Part shown: in pieces, positions 27,888 to 36,121 of the stretch
Numbering within the stretch: the stretch's first letter is position 1
Layout of the letters: each line of letters opens with the position of its first letter
Source of the DNA: Paenibacillus sp. GP183
GTDB taxonomy: Bacteria > Bacillota > Bacilli > Paenibacillales > NBRC-103111
Length of the DNA stretch: 64,000 nt
Assembly (NCBI RefSeq): GCF_900104695.1
Contig: NZ_FNSW01000001.1
Span: forward strand, 3,280,001-3,344,000
Reading direction: 5' to 3'
Notes under the pieces: model-generated
Told to the model about the DNA's origin: nothing
The model's input: the letters and a program-made list of their open reading frames with translations, nothing else
Databases searched by the model: none
Program-made: the position numbers and the translations under genes

Positions 27888-27909
27888 ACACCATGTAAGC
27901 TCTTTTTTT
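27869..27909 (+). terminator. terminator overlapping the exoA stop
   Basis: AAGAGC...GGTGT-AA-ACACC...GCTCTT forms a long hairpin followed by seven T. The TAA stop is in its loop, so the last codons of exoA lie in the stem. Confidence 0.8.
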
Positions 27910-27933
27910 ACCCGCCCTCTACTCCCCTGCTTG

Positions 27934-28386
27934 TTACCAGCCAAAATTCAATGTCTTACCCGTTTCTACGTAAGTTTTGATATTACTAAGCATCATGGGC
28001 CAACTCTCAATTGTATTGTCATAAGAGGGATGATTATCTGGCCACTGATCGTTTATCAGCGTGAGCTTCGTACAATCGCCCACCGTCTCTAATGTGAGCG
28101 TAACCCTCGTTTCAAGTTCTGCGTGGTTCTCCCGATATGAAGGTCCGGGATGTTCCGTGTAGCTCATGAGCCGATTCGGTTCGATTGCCAGCACCTTACC
28201 GTAGACGTGGACCGTCTCATCTCCATCGGTGCCTGGCCCAATATAGGCATAAGGGGCACCAATCTCGAACGTAGAATCAAGAATGCACCCGAAAAAGATC
28301 GCTTTGGTTGCTTCAGGTTTTACAAAGACCTGCCAGACATCTTCAGGCTTTGCCCCGACATAAAGAACGTACTTGAGATCATCCAT
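27934..28386 (-). CDS. SRPBCC domain protein (AHSA1-like)
   Basis: The 150-residue START-like protein has the features KYVLYVGAKPEDVWQVFVKPEATKAIF (residues about 4-30, cut here by motif), a central GAPYAYIGPG and a C-terminal WPMMLSNIKTYVETG helix. It is related in fold but not close in sequence to the protein at 26122-26547. The ligand is unknown. It is divergent from an AraC regulator. Confidence 0.82.
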   Translation of the reverse strand: MDDLKYVLYVGAKPEDVWQVFVKPEATKAIFFGCILDSTFEIGAPYAYIGPGTDGDETVHVYGKVLAIEPNRLMSYTEHPGPSYRENHAELETRVTLTLETVGDCTKLTLINDQWPDNHPSYDNTIESWPMMLSNIKTYVETGKTLNFGW

Positions 28387-28531
28387 CTTTTATTCCTCCG
28401 TTTGATTGTTATTTTATTGTTTTAGTTAGATTGCACAAACAAAGTCAAAATGCTAGTCTCAACTATATAACATAAAATGCGGCTGGTATTGTAAAAACGC
28501 GACAATCAGGCGAAGTTAGGGAGGAATGTTC

Positions 28532-29353
28532 ATGAAATCAAATGATGATCAATCCCTTAGGGGTATCCTTAAAGTAGAAGCCGGCATGCAAAAATTTTCG
28601 CTAACGCGGTATGAGCCTGCACATGATCTCGCTTTTTTTATCGAGCAATACTGGGTGGTCCGGTTTGACTTGAGAGGACAAGCACCTTATCGTCAAGTCA
28701 TCTTGTCCTATCCCAATGTAAACTTGGCGTTCGAGCAAGATTATAACGGGATCTTTGCCGGGATTTACGGCGTTCCGAAAACGACATATTCCCGTCTCCT
28801 GCAAGAGGATGGCTTGGTCGTGGGTGTTAAATTCCGCCCCGGTGGCTTCTACCCGTTTTGGAAACAGTCCGTATCCCTCCTTACCGGTCAGATCAAAAGC
28901 ATTCAGGAAGTATTCGGAGTAAATGTGAATGCGCTCCAGGAACAAATTTTTGCCCAGAAATATGAAGACGAGATGGTCCGGCTTGCTGAAAATTTCCTGC
29001 GGGAGCGGCTTCCGGAACAGGATGAACAAGTTGAGCTAATCAATAGAATTGTGCAAACCACCATTGAGAATCGGGAGATTACCAAGGTGGAGGACATGGT
29101 ATGCAGGTTCGGTGTCAGCAAAAGGTCCCTGCAGCGTCTGTTCAGCCGTTATGTCGGTGTCAGCCCGAAATGGGTCATCCAGAGGTATCGGCTTCAAGAG
29201 GCGGCTGAGCTTATGGAAAAAGGAGATGTTCCCGACTGGCCTAAGCTGTCGCAGGATTTGGGGTATTACGATCAATCCCATTTCATCAAGGATTTTAAAG
29301 CTATGATAGGCCGTTCACCGCAAGAATACATCAAGGAAACCGGGCTTTCCTAA
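28532..29353 (+). CDS. AraC family transcriptional regulator
   Basis: The 273-residue protein has an N-terminal DUF6597-like sensor (YEPAHDLAFFIEQYWVV) and a C-terminal double helix-turn-helix (about 190-265) with FGVSKRSLQRLFSRYVGVSPK and LGYYDQSHFIKDFKAMIGRSP. The second ATG is used because GGAGGA is seven bases from it and adjoins the first. It is divergent from the SRPBCC gene, a likely target. Confidence 0.88.
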   Translation: MKSNDDQSLRGILKVEAGMQKFSLTRYEPAHDLAFFIEQYWVVRFDLRGQAPYRQVILSYPNVNLAFEQDYNGIFAGIYGVPKTTYSRLLQEDGLVVGVKFRPGGFYPFWKQSVSLLTGQIKSIQEVFGVNVNALQEQIFAQKYEDEMVRLAENFLRERLPEQDEQVELINRIVQTTIENREITKVEDMVCRFGVSKRSLQRLFSRYVGVSPKWVIQRYRLQEAAELMEKGDVPDWPKLSQDLGYYDQSHFIKDFKAMIGRSPQEYIKETGLS

Positions 29354-29450
29354 CATACTTATATTGTTGAATTAAACATCAAACTTTGCCATTCAGCAAT
29401 CGAAATATACCCATAACATATTAATTTTGCTAGAATAGGAATTATAATGA

Positions 29451-29576
29451 AGAATATTATCGAAAGGCCTGTTCGAAGGACCTGCCGAAAGAAATTGGAT
29501 CAAAATTCGCGAAGGGCAAACGACGGACTATGAAATGTTGGCCAAGCTTCTCGTTCAGGTATCCAGCTCTCTGTAA
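29451..29576 (+). pseudogene. 3' remnant of an unidentified gene
   Basis: An open frame without a start codon encodes the last 41 residues of some protein, including GLFEGPAERNWIKIREG and ending QVSSSL before TAA. An ATG 19 bases before the clear part (29447) is in another frame. The family is not recognised. It lies 33 bp before the DUF1905/YdeI gene. Confidence 0.4.
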
Positions 29577-29609
29577 GGTGATAATTTTTTCCAAAGAGGA
29601 GACTATCCT

Positions 29610-30056
29610 ATGAGATTTCGTGCCATTATTCTACTTAGCGGCAAGAGCGCCACTGGTATCCAAGTTCCGGATGAAGTTGTTGCGAGCCTCGGGACGAGCA
29701 AAAAACCGCCTGTCCGTGTCACAATCGGAGGTCATACATACCGCAGCACTGTGGCGTCTATGGGCGGAAAGTATATGATCCCGGTCAGTGCAGAGCACCG
29801 TATGAGTGCAGGAGTCGCCGCGGGTGATGAGCTGGATGTCGACATTGAGCTTGATACCGAGCCTCGCGAGGTTATCATCCCGCCCGACTTCTCGAACGTG
29901 CTTGATCGCGATGCGGATGCCAAACGGTTCTTCGACGGGCTGTCCTACAGCAATAAGCTGCGGTTTGTGCTCTCGATTGAGGAAGCCAAGACGGCCGAGA
30001 CCAGGCAGCGTCGTATAGATAAGGCGCTGAGCATGCTGAGAGAAGGTCGAACCTAG
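29610..30056 (+). CDS. DUF1905 / YdeI (OmpD-associated) domain protein
   Basis: The 148-residue protein begins with a DUF1905 barrel (MRFRAIILL; GATGIQVPDEVV-like strand; GDELDVDIELD), followed by a short YdeI/OmpD-associated helical tail (about 112-145). This pairing is frequent in small proteins of unknown role. SD AAGAGGAG supports the start. A perfect terminator hairpin follows. Confidence 0.8.
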   Translation: MRFRAIILLSGKSATGIQVPDEVVASLGTSKKPPVRVTIGGHTYRSTVASMGGKYMIPVSAEHRMSAGVAAGDELDVDIELDTEPREVIIPPDFSNVLDRDADAKRFFDGLSYSNKLRFVLSIEEAKTAETRQRRIDKALSMLREGRT

Positions 30057-30080
30057 AGGCTGGTTCGAGCGGCTGAAAGC

Positions 30081-30127
30081 AACAAAATCCCCCGCCACTT
30101 AACCAAAAGTGGTGGGGGATTTTGTTA
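30081..30127 (+). terminator. terminator after the DUF1905 gene
   Basis: AACAAAATCCCCC.CCACTT pairs with AAGTGG.GGGGGATTTTGTT around AACCAA; the T-rich arm follows on the plus strand and also suits the convergent gene. Confidence 0.85.
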
Positions 30128-30243
30128 CCAGATATGAAAGTATAAAATTTCGGATCACCGAAATTGACTTTCTTATTGGCGAATAAACCTACCTTTAAAC
30201 GCGGTCGCTCATCTTCGAAAGACCACGATAGAGGTTTATCTCA

Positions 30244-30783
30244 TTAGCGCAATGTTTTCAATGCACCGCTCCAAGCGAGCACTTGATCAAGCATTCCATT
30301 AACATTGGTAAGATTCAGATCAGCTGGCTTAAAAACAGTTCCGTTCTCAAAATCAGTGAAAAGTGACAATGCCGGGTGAATGCGGACGTCCGCCACGGAT
30401 AATTCCCCCAAGATTCCACGTAAATGTTCAGCTGCACGAGCGCCGCCTACGGCACCATAACTTACGATGCCTGCTGCCTTATTGTTCCAAGCATCTCGCG
30501 CAAAATCAAGAGCATTTTTCAATGATGCTGTTATGCTATGATTGTATTCTTGAACGATAAATACGAAGCCATCCAAGCTGGCTAGCTTTACATTCCATGC
30601 TGTCGCTTGTTCTGTAGCATCAGCTTCTCCAAAAAGAGGAAGCTTGAATTCTGCGATATCTACGATTTCATAATTAGCATCTCCACGTTTATCAGCGACA
30701 CTTTTTATCCATTCTCCAACTTGTGGACTGAGACGACCTTGACGCGTGCTTCCTAAGATGATTCCGATATTTAATTTTGACAT
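30244..30783 (-). CDS. NADPH-dependent FMN reductase
   Basis: The 179-residue flavodoxin-fold enzyme has the phosphate-binding loop ILGSTRQGRLSP near the N-terminus and the FMN loop EYNHSITASLKNALD. It probably reduces quinones, azo dyes or free FMN. The physiological substrate cannot be read from the sequence. It is a single gene with SD AGGAGGAAGAC. Confidence 0.9.
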   Translation of the reverse strand: MSKLNIGIILGSTRQGRLSPQVGEWIKSVADKRGDANYEIVDIAEFKLPLFGEADATEQATAWNVKLASLDGFVFIVQEYNHSITASLKNALDFARDAWNNKAAGIVSYGAVGGARAAEHLRGILGELSVADVRIHPALSLFTDFENGTVFKPADLNLTNVNGMLDQVLAWSGALKTLR

Positions 30784-30928
30784 TGTGTCTTCCTCCTAAG
30801 TAGTTTTTCTCCATAATTAAACATAATATATTTAATTACATTTGTCAAGTTGATTACAAATAGTTAGTAAAAAACCAAAAGAAAGCTGCAGCATCTGCCT
30901 CCCGGCAATCTTTCAATTTCAAACCTGA

Positions 30929-31300
30929 TTAAACTCTATAATAGGAAAGCACCCAACCAATGCCGTTTCGATCCGTAATGACGGCAAGCAGTCCGTTAAA
31001 GGGAGCCTCGAACACCTCAGTATTTATATGCCCGCCAGCCGTCAGGTCATCATAGACCTGGCGAAATTCCTCTTCAGTCTCGAGCTTCAGCAAGATCTTA
31101 ACATAATCCCCTTTTAGAGACGGATTGGCTGCGTTACTATCAGCGAAGTAGATGATGGTGCTGCCGAAATTCAATTCCGCATTTAACACCTTATCGTCCT
31201 GTTTTCTTAAAATTTTGATCTCGCCGCCGAGCACACTCCGATAATACTCGATTTCTTCCTTGCAATTGTCCACAACAACAAAAGGATTTGCAATTTTCAT
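30929..31300 (-). CDS. VOC family protein
   Basis: The 123-residue PhnB-like vicinal-oxygen-chelate protein has paired beta-alpha-beta-beta-beta units, with the C-terminal DRNGIGWVLSYY. Members include glyoxalases and antibiotic-binding proteins, so the substrate is not assignable. It is 5 bp downstream of the DUF5519 gene and probably cotranscribed. Confidence 0.82.
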   Translation of the reverse strand: MKIANPFVVVDNCKEEIEYYRSVLGGEIKILRKQDDKVLNAELNFGSTIIYFADSNAANPSLKGDYVKILLKLETEEEFRQVYDDLTAGGHINTEVFEAPFNGLLAVITDRNGIGWVLSYYRV

Positions 31301-31305
31301 ACACT

Positions 31306-31623
31306 CTACCTCCTAATTTTCATATGCTCGTACTTGGCTCGCAAAATTTCAACCGCATTGTGAACGTCTGCCTCGGATCTCATATAAACGGACACCCAGC
31401 CCGACTCCGGATAAATATGATGCTCCTTGGCTCTTCCATCAGCGATTAACTCATCGCGTCTGGATTTGGACAAAAGCAAGTCGACGAGATGATCTCCATG
31501 AAGATGTCCGATTTCCTTGCCATTGAATAAAAATTCAATTCCGCCGAATCGGTGGGGTTGAACGGTTACTCCCGGCCAAGAAAGCAGCTCGTCAGTCAAG
31601 GCTGTCTTATAATTGGTTTGCAT
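31306..31623 (-). CDS. DUF5519 (luciferase-domain) protein
   Basis: The 105-residue protein has LLSWPGVTVQPHRFGGIEFLF and the pattern GHLHGDHLVDLLL that mark the luciferase-like DUF5519 family. The name does not imply light production. It is transcribed with the VOC gene, 44 bp after the MarR gene. Confidence 0.8.
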   Translation of the reverse strand: MQTNYKTALTDELLSWPGVTVQPHRFGGIEFLFNGKEIGHLHGDHLVDLLLSKSRRDELIADGRAKEHHIYPESGWVSVYMRSEADVHNAVEILRAKYEHMKIRR

Positions 31624-31667
31624 AAAGCAACACCTCCATCCAGGAAAGTTGTTGGATTATAGCCGTT

Positions 31668-32132
31668 TTACCCATTGCGAACCTGATCGCTCACATTGCG
31701 GAGCACCTTCTTCAGCAGACCCAGCATGATTGCATATTCCTCATCGCTTATGCCGATGCGGCTTTTGTTTCTTACGCGATTCAATGCTTCCTGGACCTTT
31801 GGAACCAAGGCTCTGCCCGCTTCCGTCAAATACAGCAAATGGTAACGCTTATCCTCGGAATCACTTTCCCTTCGAACGTATCCTTCGGCCTCAAGCTTGG
31901 CAATTGCCTTCGCGGTTGTTGTCTTATCAATGAGCAATTCCTCGCTTAACGCTTTTTGCGTTATCCTTTCTTTGCCTGCAATCGTCATCAGGAAAATATA
32001 CTGCCCACTCCCTATCCGGAAAGGAGCAAGCTCGGCTGCTATCAGAATCTGAAAATGGCGGTAAATAGCCGATATATATTTCCCATACGACTCGGTAGTA
32101 TCCTTTGGGGATCGAAGCCCATAGCCATCCAT
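31668..32132 (-). CDS. MarR family transcriptional regulator
   Basis: The 154-residue protein has the winged helix at about 50-110 (KALSEELLIDKTTTAKAIAKLEAEG cut by motif; wing DKRYHLLYLT). It heads a probable three-gene unit with DUF5519 and VOC genes. Two direct repeats in front of it may be its operator. SD AGGGGGTAC precedes the ATG. Confidence 0.88.
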   Translation of the reverse strand: MDGYGLRSPKDTTESYGKYISAIYRHFQILIAAELAPFRIGSGQYIFLMTIAGKERITQKALSEELLIDKTTTAKAIAKLEAEGYVRRESDSEDKRYHLLYLTEAGRALVPKVQEALNRVRNKSRIGISDEEYAIMLGLLKKVLRNVSDQVRNG

Positions 32133-32150
32133 AAATGTGTACCCCCTGAA

Positions 32151-32207
32151 ATAGGATGTTATTGCAACTAATTAGAGAATACAACATATAGGATGCTATT
32201 GCAACTA
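32151..32207. promoter_or_regulatory. direct repeats upstream of marR-like gene
   Basis: ATAGGATGTTATTGCAACTA (32151-32170) recurs with one change at 32188-32207, 37 bp apart (about 3.5 helical turns). Each includes TTGCAA, a core seen in MarR/OhrR-type operators. They cover the expected promoter. Confidence 0.5.
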
Positions 32208-32227
32208 TTTTTTGAGTAAGCTTTTTG

Positions 32228-32290
32228 TTTGCAAAAGAAGCACAAAAAGGGCTGCAACAGCCTACCTTGAGGCAAACTGTCACTGCCAGG
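32228..32290 (-). terminator. terminator-like dispersed repeat, copy A
   Basis: On the minus strand GGCTG-TTG-CAGCC is followed by CTTTTTGTGCTT, just downstream of the VOC gene stop. A related 57-bp sequence lies after the sulfurtransferase gene (38137-38193), with the stem kept by G-T pairs. It is both a likely terminator and a member of a repeat family. Confidence 0.6.
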
Positions 32291-32308
32291 GAATGGCTTA
32301 GGCCCTCA

Positions 32309-32686
32309 TCAACGCACGACGCCGTACTTATTCCCGTCAGGATCGTACAGCGGAAAGCCGCGCATGCCACCGTCGAAGCTCTCGATTTCCTCGATGTTGG
32401 CCCCCTTTTCCTTCAAAGTTCGATATGCACCATCCACGTCTTCGGTATGAAAGTTGAAATATTGCTCGACTTGGTAATTGTTCCTTGGGAAACGCCGATA
32501 CTCGAGATCGAATGCAAGCACGAGGCAGAAAATGATTTTGTAATCGTTCATCATCATCACCGTGGCGTTCGGTTCGTCTCGATGGGTAATCTCAAACCCC
32601 AACATTTCCTCATACCACTTTGTGGAGCGTTCCAAGTCGCTTACCGGAACGAATATCCCTACACCAAAAAAAGCCGATTTGCCCAT
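32309..32686 (-). CDS. VOC family protein
   Basis: The 125-residue glyoxalase-fold protein has IFVPVSDLERSTKWYEEMLG and the C-terminal LYDPDGNKYGVV typical of the family. Substrate unknown. SD GGAGG lies ten bases before ATG. It follows the decayed VOC-sigma region on the same strand and may have been the last gene of that unit. Confidence 0.85.
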   Translation of the reverse strand: MGKSAFFGVGIFVPVSDLERSTKWYEEMLGFEITHRDEPNATVMMMNDYKIIFCLVLAFDLEYRRFPRNNYQVEQYFNFHTEDVDGAYRTLKEKGANIEEIESFDGGMRGFPLYDPDGNKYGVVR

Positions 32687-32702
32687 AAGATCATGCCTCC
32701 AA

Positions 32703-32860
32703 TTATTTGATTAATGGCGAAGTCACAGTCAACACATTGCCATCCGGGTCCTTGAAATAGAACCAGGCGCGCCCGTTCATGAAACGCACGCGATCGATCT
32801 TCACGCCGATATCGGACAGATCGCGGTAAGAGCGGAACATTGGATTTCGCATCGGCACTC
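32703..32860 (-). pseudogene. 3' remnant of a VOC family gene
   Basis: A frame ending at TAA 32703 encodes about 50 residues, including NGRAWFYFKDPDGNVLTVT, the last strand of a VOC domain. There is no N-terminal half; upstream the DNA codes for the end of a sigma factor in another frame. A deletion probably joined the two genes. Confidence 0.65.
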
Positions 32861-33452
32861 CGGAACGCTTGCACGAACGCTTCTAGCAGTTCTGCGTCGG
32901 CTTTGGATTTTGGCACTTCTTCCACATCGTCATCTATCTCCGCCAGCAAATGGAATTGCCTGTCGGCTGCTTTCTTGAGCCGTTTCCTGGCCCGATGCAG
33001 TGCGGCTTTGATCGCCGTTACGGGCTGGCCCAGCGCACTTGCGGTGTCCGTCGGCGTGAAACCGAACACATCGTCAGCACGATTAGCGCCGCCTGCCTCG
33101 GCTCGAGCTCATCCATAAGCACTTCCAGCGATTCACGAATGTCATACTTGCTCCATTCCGAATAGGACTGGTCACCCTGATCGGCCAGAATCTCCGGCAG
33201 GAAAGCAGTTTTGCGCCTGCGGCAAATATCGAACCATGCGTTCGCCGCGATGCGATACATATAGGGCTTGCTCAACTCGCGCTCCGGCCATCTTCGGAAC
33301 CTGCGAAACGCCTTGATCATCGTCTCCTGGAACAAATCATCGCCGTCCCATTCCGAGCCAGCCAAGTGCCTACAATACCTGCGTAACCCCGGCTCATGCG
33401 GCAGTGTGAGTTCCTCGAACGCTGCATCATTCGGCTGATGGGCCATATCCAT
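32857..33452 (-). pseudogene. ECF-type RNA polymerase sigma factor, frameshifted
   Basis: Region 2 is clear (EWDGDDLFQETMIKAFRRF; YMYRIAANAWFDICRRR). Region 4 continues in another frame (FGFTPTDTASALGQ; AIKAALHRARKRL). The frame breaks near 33072, where CTGACGATGTG lacks one base. The tail after region 4 (about DAELLEAFVQAFRSAD) looks like the start of a SnoaL-like domain and then runs into a VOC remnant. The ATG overlaps the stop of the upstream VOC gene as TGATG. Confidence 0.75.
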
Positions 33453-33873
33453 CAATCCTTCCGGTACTTCCGCTTATGCGCGTAGAAAGCGGCCGAGCTT
33501 GGCAATTCTTCGACAATCCCGATCCGGTTGCCGTCCGGATCAAGGCAATCAAAGAATCGAATTCCGCCGCTATTCACGATCGGCATCACTTCAACACCGT
33601 TCTCGATCAGAGCGGCATGCGAGTATTCAATATCGAACGATTCGAAATTATATAGGGAATTTTATCCTCTCCTGTATCGAACTGCGTCGGTTGAGGCCTC
33701 TCTACTTTCCATAGGTTGATATAAGTCGCTTCACCAGGAAAGGCAAGCCCCGTGCATACTTCAGAAATCTGAATTACCTCCAGGTTGAACATCTTTATGT
33801 ACCACTCCGTCGAACGATTCATATCCGTAACCGGGATAAAGATGCCGCTGACCTTGCTGACGATTTTACTCAT
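33452..33873 (-). pseudogene. VOC family protein, frameshifted
   Basis: The first part reads IFIPVTDMNRSTEWYIKMF to GEDKIPYI; the rest continues in another frame from NFESFDIEYSH through FFDCLDPDGNRIGIVEE to TGA at 33452. The shift is near 33648-33656 (CCTATATAATTTC). Together these give an ordinary VOC domain of about 140 residues. It was probably coupled to the sigma factor gene. Confidence 0.75.
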
Positions 33874-33910
33874 CGATCATTCCTCCGTGTTTGTATTTCC
33901 TTACTCTACT

Positions 33911-34060
33911 GTGACATGCTCCCATGCCTAAAGGCAGGGGCTTCTCAGATCATCGGGGATCGTAACCTTTCCCCTCCTTGGAGGCTCTATCCAAGCCTAG
34001 TCTTTTTTAGGTTACGATACGTTTTTCAAAGCTAGGTTTAGTATGTTAATCGCCGCATTT
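33911..34060 (-). ncRNA. predicted omega RNA scaffold of TnpB
   Basis: In IS200/IS605 elements the TnpB guide RNA spans the 3' end of tnpB and the right end, with the guide just beyond the element. Here the tnpB 3' region is followed by GCTTGG...CCAAG and CCCCTGCC/GGCATGGG hairpins. The guide would be the about 20 bases left of 33911 (AGTAGAGTAAGG on the minus strand). Boundaries are inferred. Confidence 0.5.
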
Positions 34061-35097
34061 ACGTCCCGATCTGCAACGTATCCGCAAGAACATTGATGCG
34101 TTCGTTCGGATAGTGTTTTTTTGACGATTTCACCACAGTTGGAGCATTGTTGAGATGTGTTGTATGGATTCACTTGCACCACTTGACGACCGGCACTTTC
34201 AGCCTTGTACATCACGAATTGTACGAGTTGCTGCCATCCTGCATCAACAATGCTTTTTGCAAGATGATGGTTCTTAACCAACCCTAATACGTTTAAATCT
34301 TCAAAAGCAATCAATTGGTACTGGTTTACGAGTTTACGAGAAACTTTGTGCGCATGATCTTTTCGCTGATTGGCTACATGCTCATGCAATTTCGCCAATT
34401 GATGTACAGCTTTGCTTCTACGTTTCGAACCTTTTTTCTTTTTGGATACGGCACGTTGTAGATGTTTCAATCGTTGTTCACTTAGACGAAGATATTTGGG
34501 TGATTCTATCGGTTCTCCTTCAGATGGTATTGCAAGGTGTTTGAGTCCTAAGTCTATACCAACCTTCATGTTTGTTATAGGCAAAGGTTTGGCTTCAACT
34601 TCACACGAAAAACAAGCATAGTATTTTTCGTTTTTGACAAGGATGGAACAGGTTTTCATCTTGCCTTGCAGTTCTCGATGTAGTTTTATTTTCACTTCAC
34701 CGATCTTGGATAGCTTTATTTTATTGCCATGGATTGTGTACCCGCCTTGCGGATAGGTAAACGAATCGTACCTCGATTGTGGTTTGAAACGTGGGAACCC
34801 TGGAGTCTCGGCTTGCTTCACTCGTCTAAAAAATGCTTGATACGCCTTATCCAATCGTTTCGCAACATCCTGTAACACTTGCGAATGCACTTGCTTTAAT
34901 GCCGGAATGTGTTGTTTACGCTCGTTGAACGTGTTTGCTTGATCGTAGTAGTTCGGTGTTTTCCCTTCTTGTTTGTAGGCAAGAATACGTTCCTCTAGTA
35001 ACCGGTTATACAACAAACGGCAGCGTTCAAGAGTAAATTGTATCTTCTGTTTTTGCTCTTTTGTTGGGTATATTCGGTATTTGTAGGCAACAAGCAA
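34012..35097 (-). CDS. tnpB: RNA-guided endonuclease TnpB
   Basis: The 361-residue protein looks intact. The RuvC residues are Asp182 (GIDLGLKHL), Glu266 (IAFEDLNV) and Asp343 (ADRDVNAAINI). The zinc ribbon has Cys318, Cys321, Cys336 and Cys338. It starts MLVAYKYRIYPT with TTG after GAGGTG. TnpB cuts DNA matching its omega RNA next to a short motif and helps retain the element. Its ribosome site is preserved, but the IS1595 insertion now separates it from the body of tnpA by about 1 kb. Confidence 0.93.
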   Translation of the reverse strand: MLVAYKYRIYPTKEQKQKIQFTLERCRLLYNRLLEERILAYKQEGKTPNYYDQANTFNERKQHIPALKQVHSQVLQDVAKRLDKAYQAFFRRVKQAETPGFPRFKPQSRYDSFTYPQGGYTIHGNKIKLSKIGEVKIKLHRELQGKMKTCSILVKNEKYYACFSCEVEAKPLPITNMKVGIDLGLKHLAIPSEGEPIESPKYLRLSEQRLKHLQRAVSKKKKGSKRRSKAVHQLAKLHEHVANQRKDHAHKVSRKLVNQYQLIAFEDLNVLGLVKNHHLAKSIVDAGWQQLVQFVMYKAESAGRQVVQVNPYNTSQQCSNCGEIVKKTLSERTHQCSCGYVADRDVNAAINILNLALKNVS

Positions 35098-35167
35098 TAC
35101 TATTCACCTCGTTCTTTTTGGCTTTCAATATATTTTTTAATTTGAATATCAAGTTAGCTCCGCATCG

Positions 35168-36070
35168 TCATATGGTAAGTTCCTGGTAAGTAATGGTATC
35201 GGTAGAAATACAAGCAGATAAAAGCCGATTGAACAGTTGTCCTTCAAACTGTCTGCGGTTGGTACGGAAGCAAAATTCATTCAAGTAGGCTTGCAGATGC
35301 TTGGGTGCCAAGCCGTGAAACGTACCGCCAATAGAAGCTTTGGCGTTTGAGATCATCGTATGAAGCCACTTCAAATGATCCGGGTTTTCTTTGACGTTGA
35401 ATTTGAGCGGCTGGTGGTTGTATTCTTTCGCAAGCGCGTTGTAAGAATGGTAAGCGTCGCTACTGATCGTTGCGCCGGGATCGATATGACGCTGTGCAAA
35501 ATCGATCAGCGTTTTCCCTTTTACATCCGGAATCACTTGCATCTTGACGTATTGCGGTGCTCCCTGTTTGTTGAGTGAAACACCTACGAGCACGGGCGTT
35601 TGTTCGGTGCCACGACCGCGTTTGCCGCCTTCTGTTGGTGCACCAAAAAAGGCATCATCGAGTTCAACCAAGCCGGCCAGTCGATAGTTGGCATCGCGAT
35701 CACCCATAGCTTTCCTGACTTTCTGAAGGAGCAACCAGGCTGTCGGATAGGTCAATTCAAGTTCTCGAGCGATATAGGTTGCAGAGATGCCGCGTTTATC
35801 ATGGGCCATTAAAAAGATCGCCCAAAACCAGGTCAACAAAGGCGTGTGCGTTTTATGCATAATGGTACCGGCCGTCACGGAAGTTTGATGCTTACAAGCC
35901 ATACACTGGTAAAGCTTCCGCGTCTCTAGGAAATAGAACGATTGGCTTTGGCATTTCGGACAGCAAAACCCTTCGGGCCAACGAATCTGGAACAGATGAT
36001 CGTGACATGCTTGTTCCGTATTAAACTTCTCTTGAAACCTCTTAAGCGTCATCGTTTCTTGTTGAGCCAC
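35168..36070 (-). CDS. IS1595-family transposase
   Basis: The 300-residue protein has an N-terminal zinc ribbon (CCPKC...CMAC) and the ISXO2/IS1595 DDE domain with Asp in LVELDDAFFG, Asp in ISSDAYHSY, and an Asn/Glu segment in YLNEFCFR. GTG 36070 is eight bases after GGAG. It appears complete, so the element may still be active. The -10-like TATAAT upstream lies between inverted repeat arms CGAACATT and AATGTTCG. Confidence 0.9.
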   Translation of the reverse strand: MAQQETMTLKRFQEKFNTEQACHDHLFQIRWPEGFCCPKCQSQSFYFLETRKLYQCMACKHQTSVTAGTIMHKTHTPLLTWFWAIFLMAHDKRGISATYIARELELTYPTAWLLLQKVRKAMGDRDANYRLAGLVELDDAFFGAPTEGGKRGRGTEQTPVLVGVSLNKQGAPQYVKMQVIPDVKGKTLIDFAQRHIDPGATISSDAYHSYNALAKEYNHQPLKFNVKENPDHLKWLHTMISNAKASIGGTFHGLAPKHLQAYLNEFCFRTNRRQFEGQLFNRLLSACISTDTITYQELTI

Positions 36071-36081
36071 GCCAATCACTC

Positions 36082-36121
36082 CCGAACATTCGTTTGTATT
36101 TATTATATCAAACAAATGTTC
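36082..36121. promoter_or_regulatory. transposase promoter within an inverted repeat
   Basis: Arms CGAACATTCGTTTG (36082-36095) and CAAACAAATGTTCG (36108-36121) differ at one pair and flank TATAAT read on the minus strand. It could bind the transposase or hide the ribosome site in read-through RNA. Confidence 0.5.
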
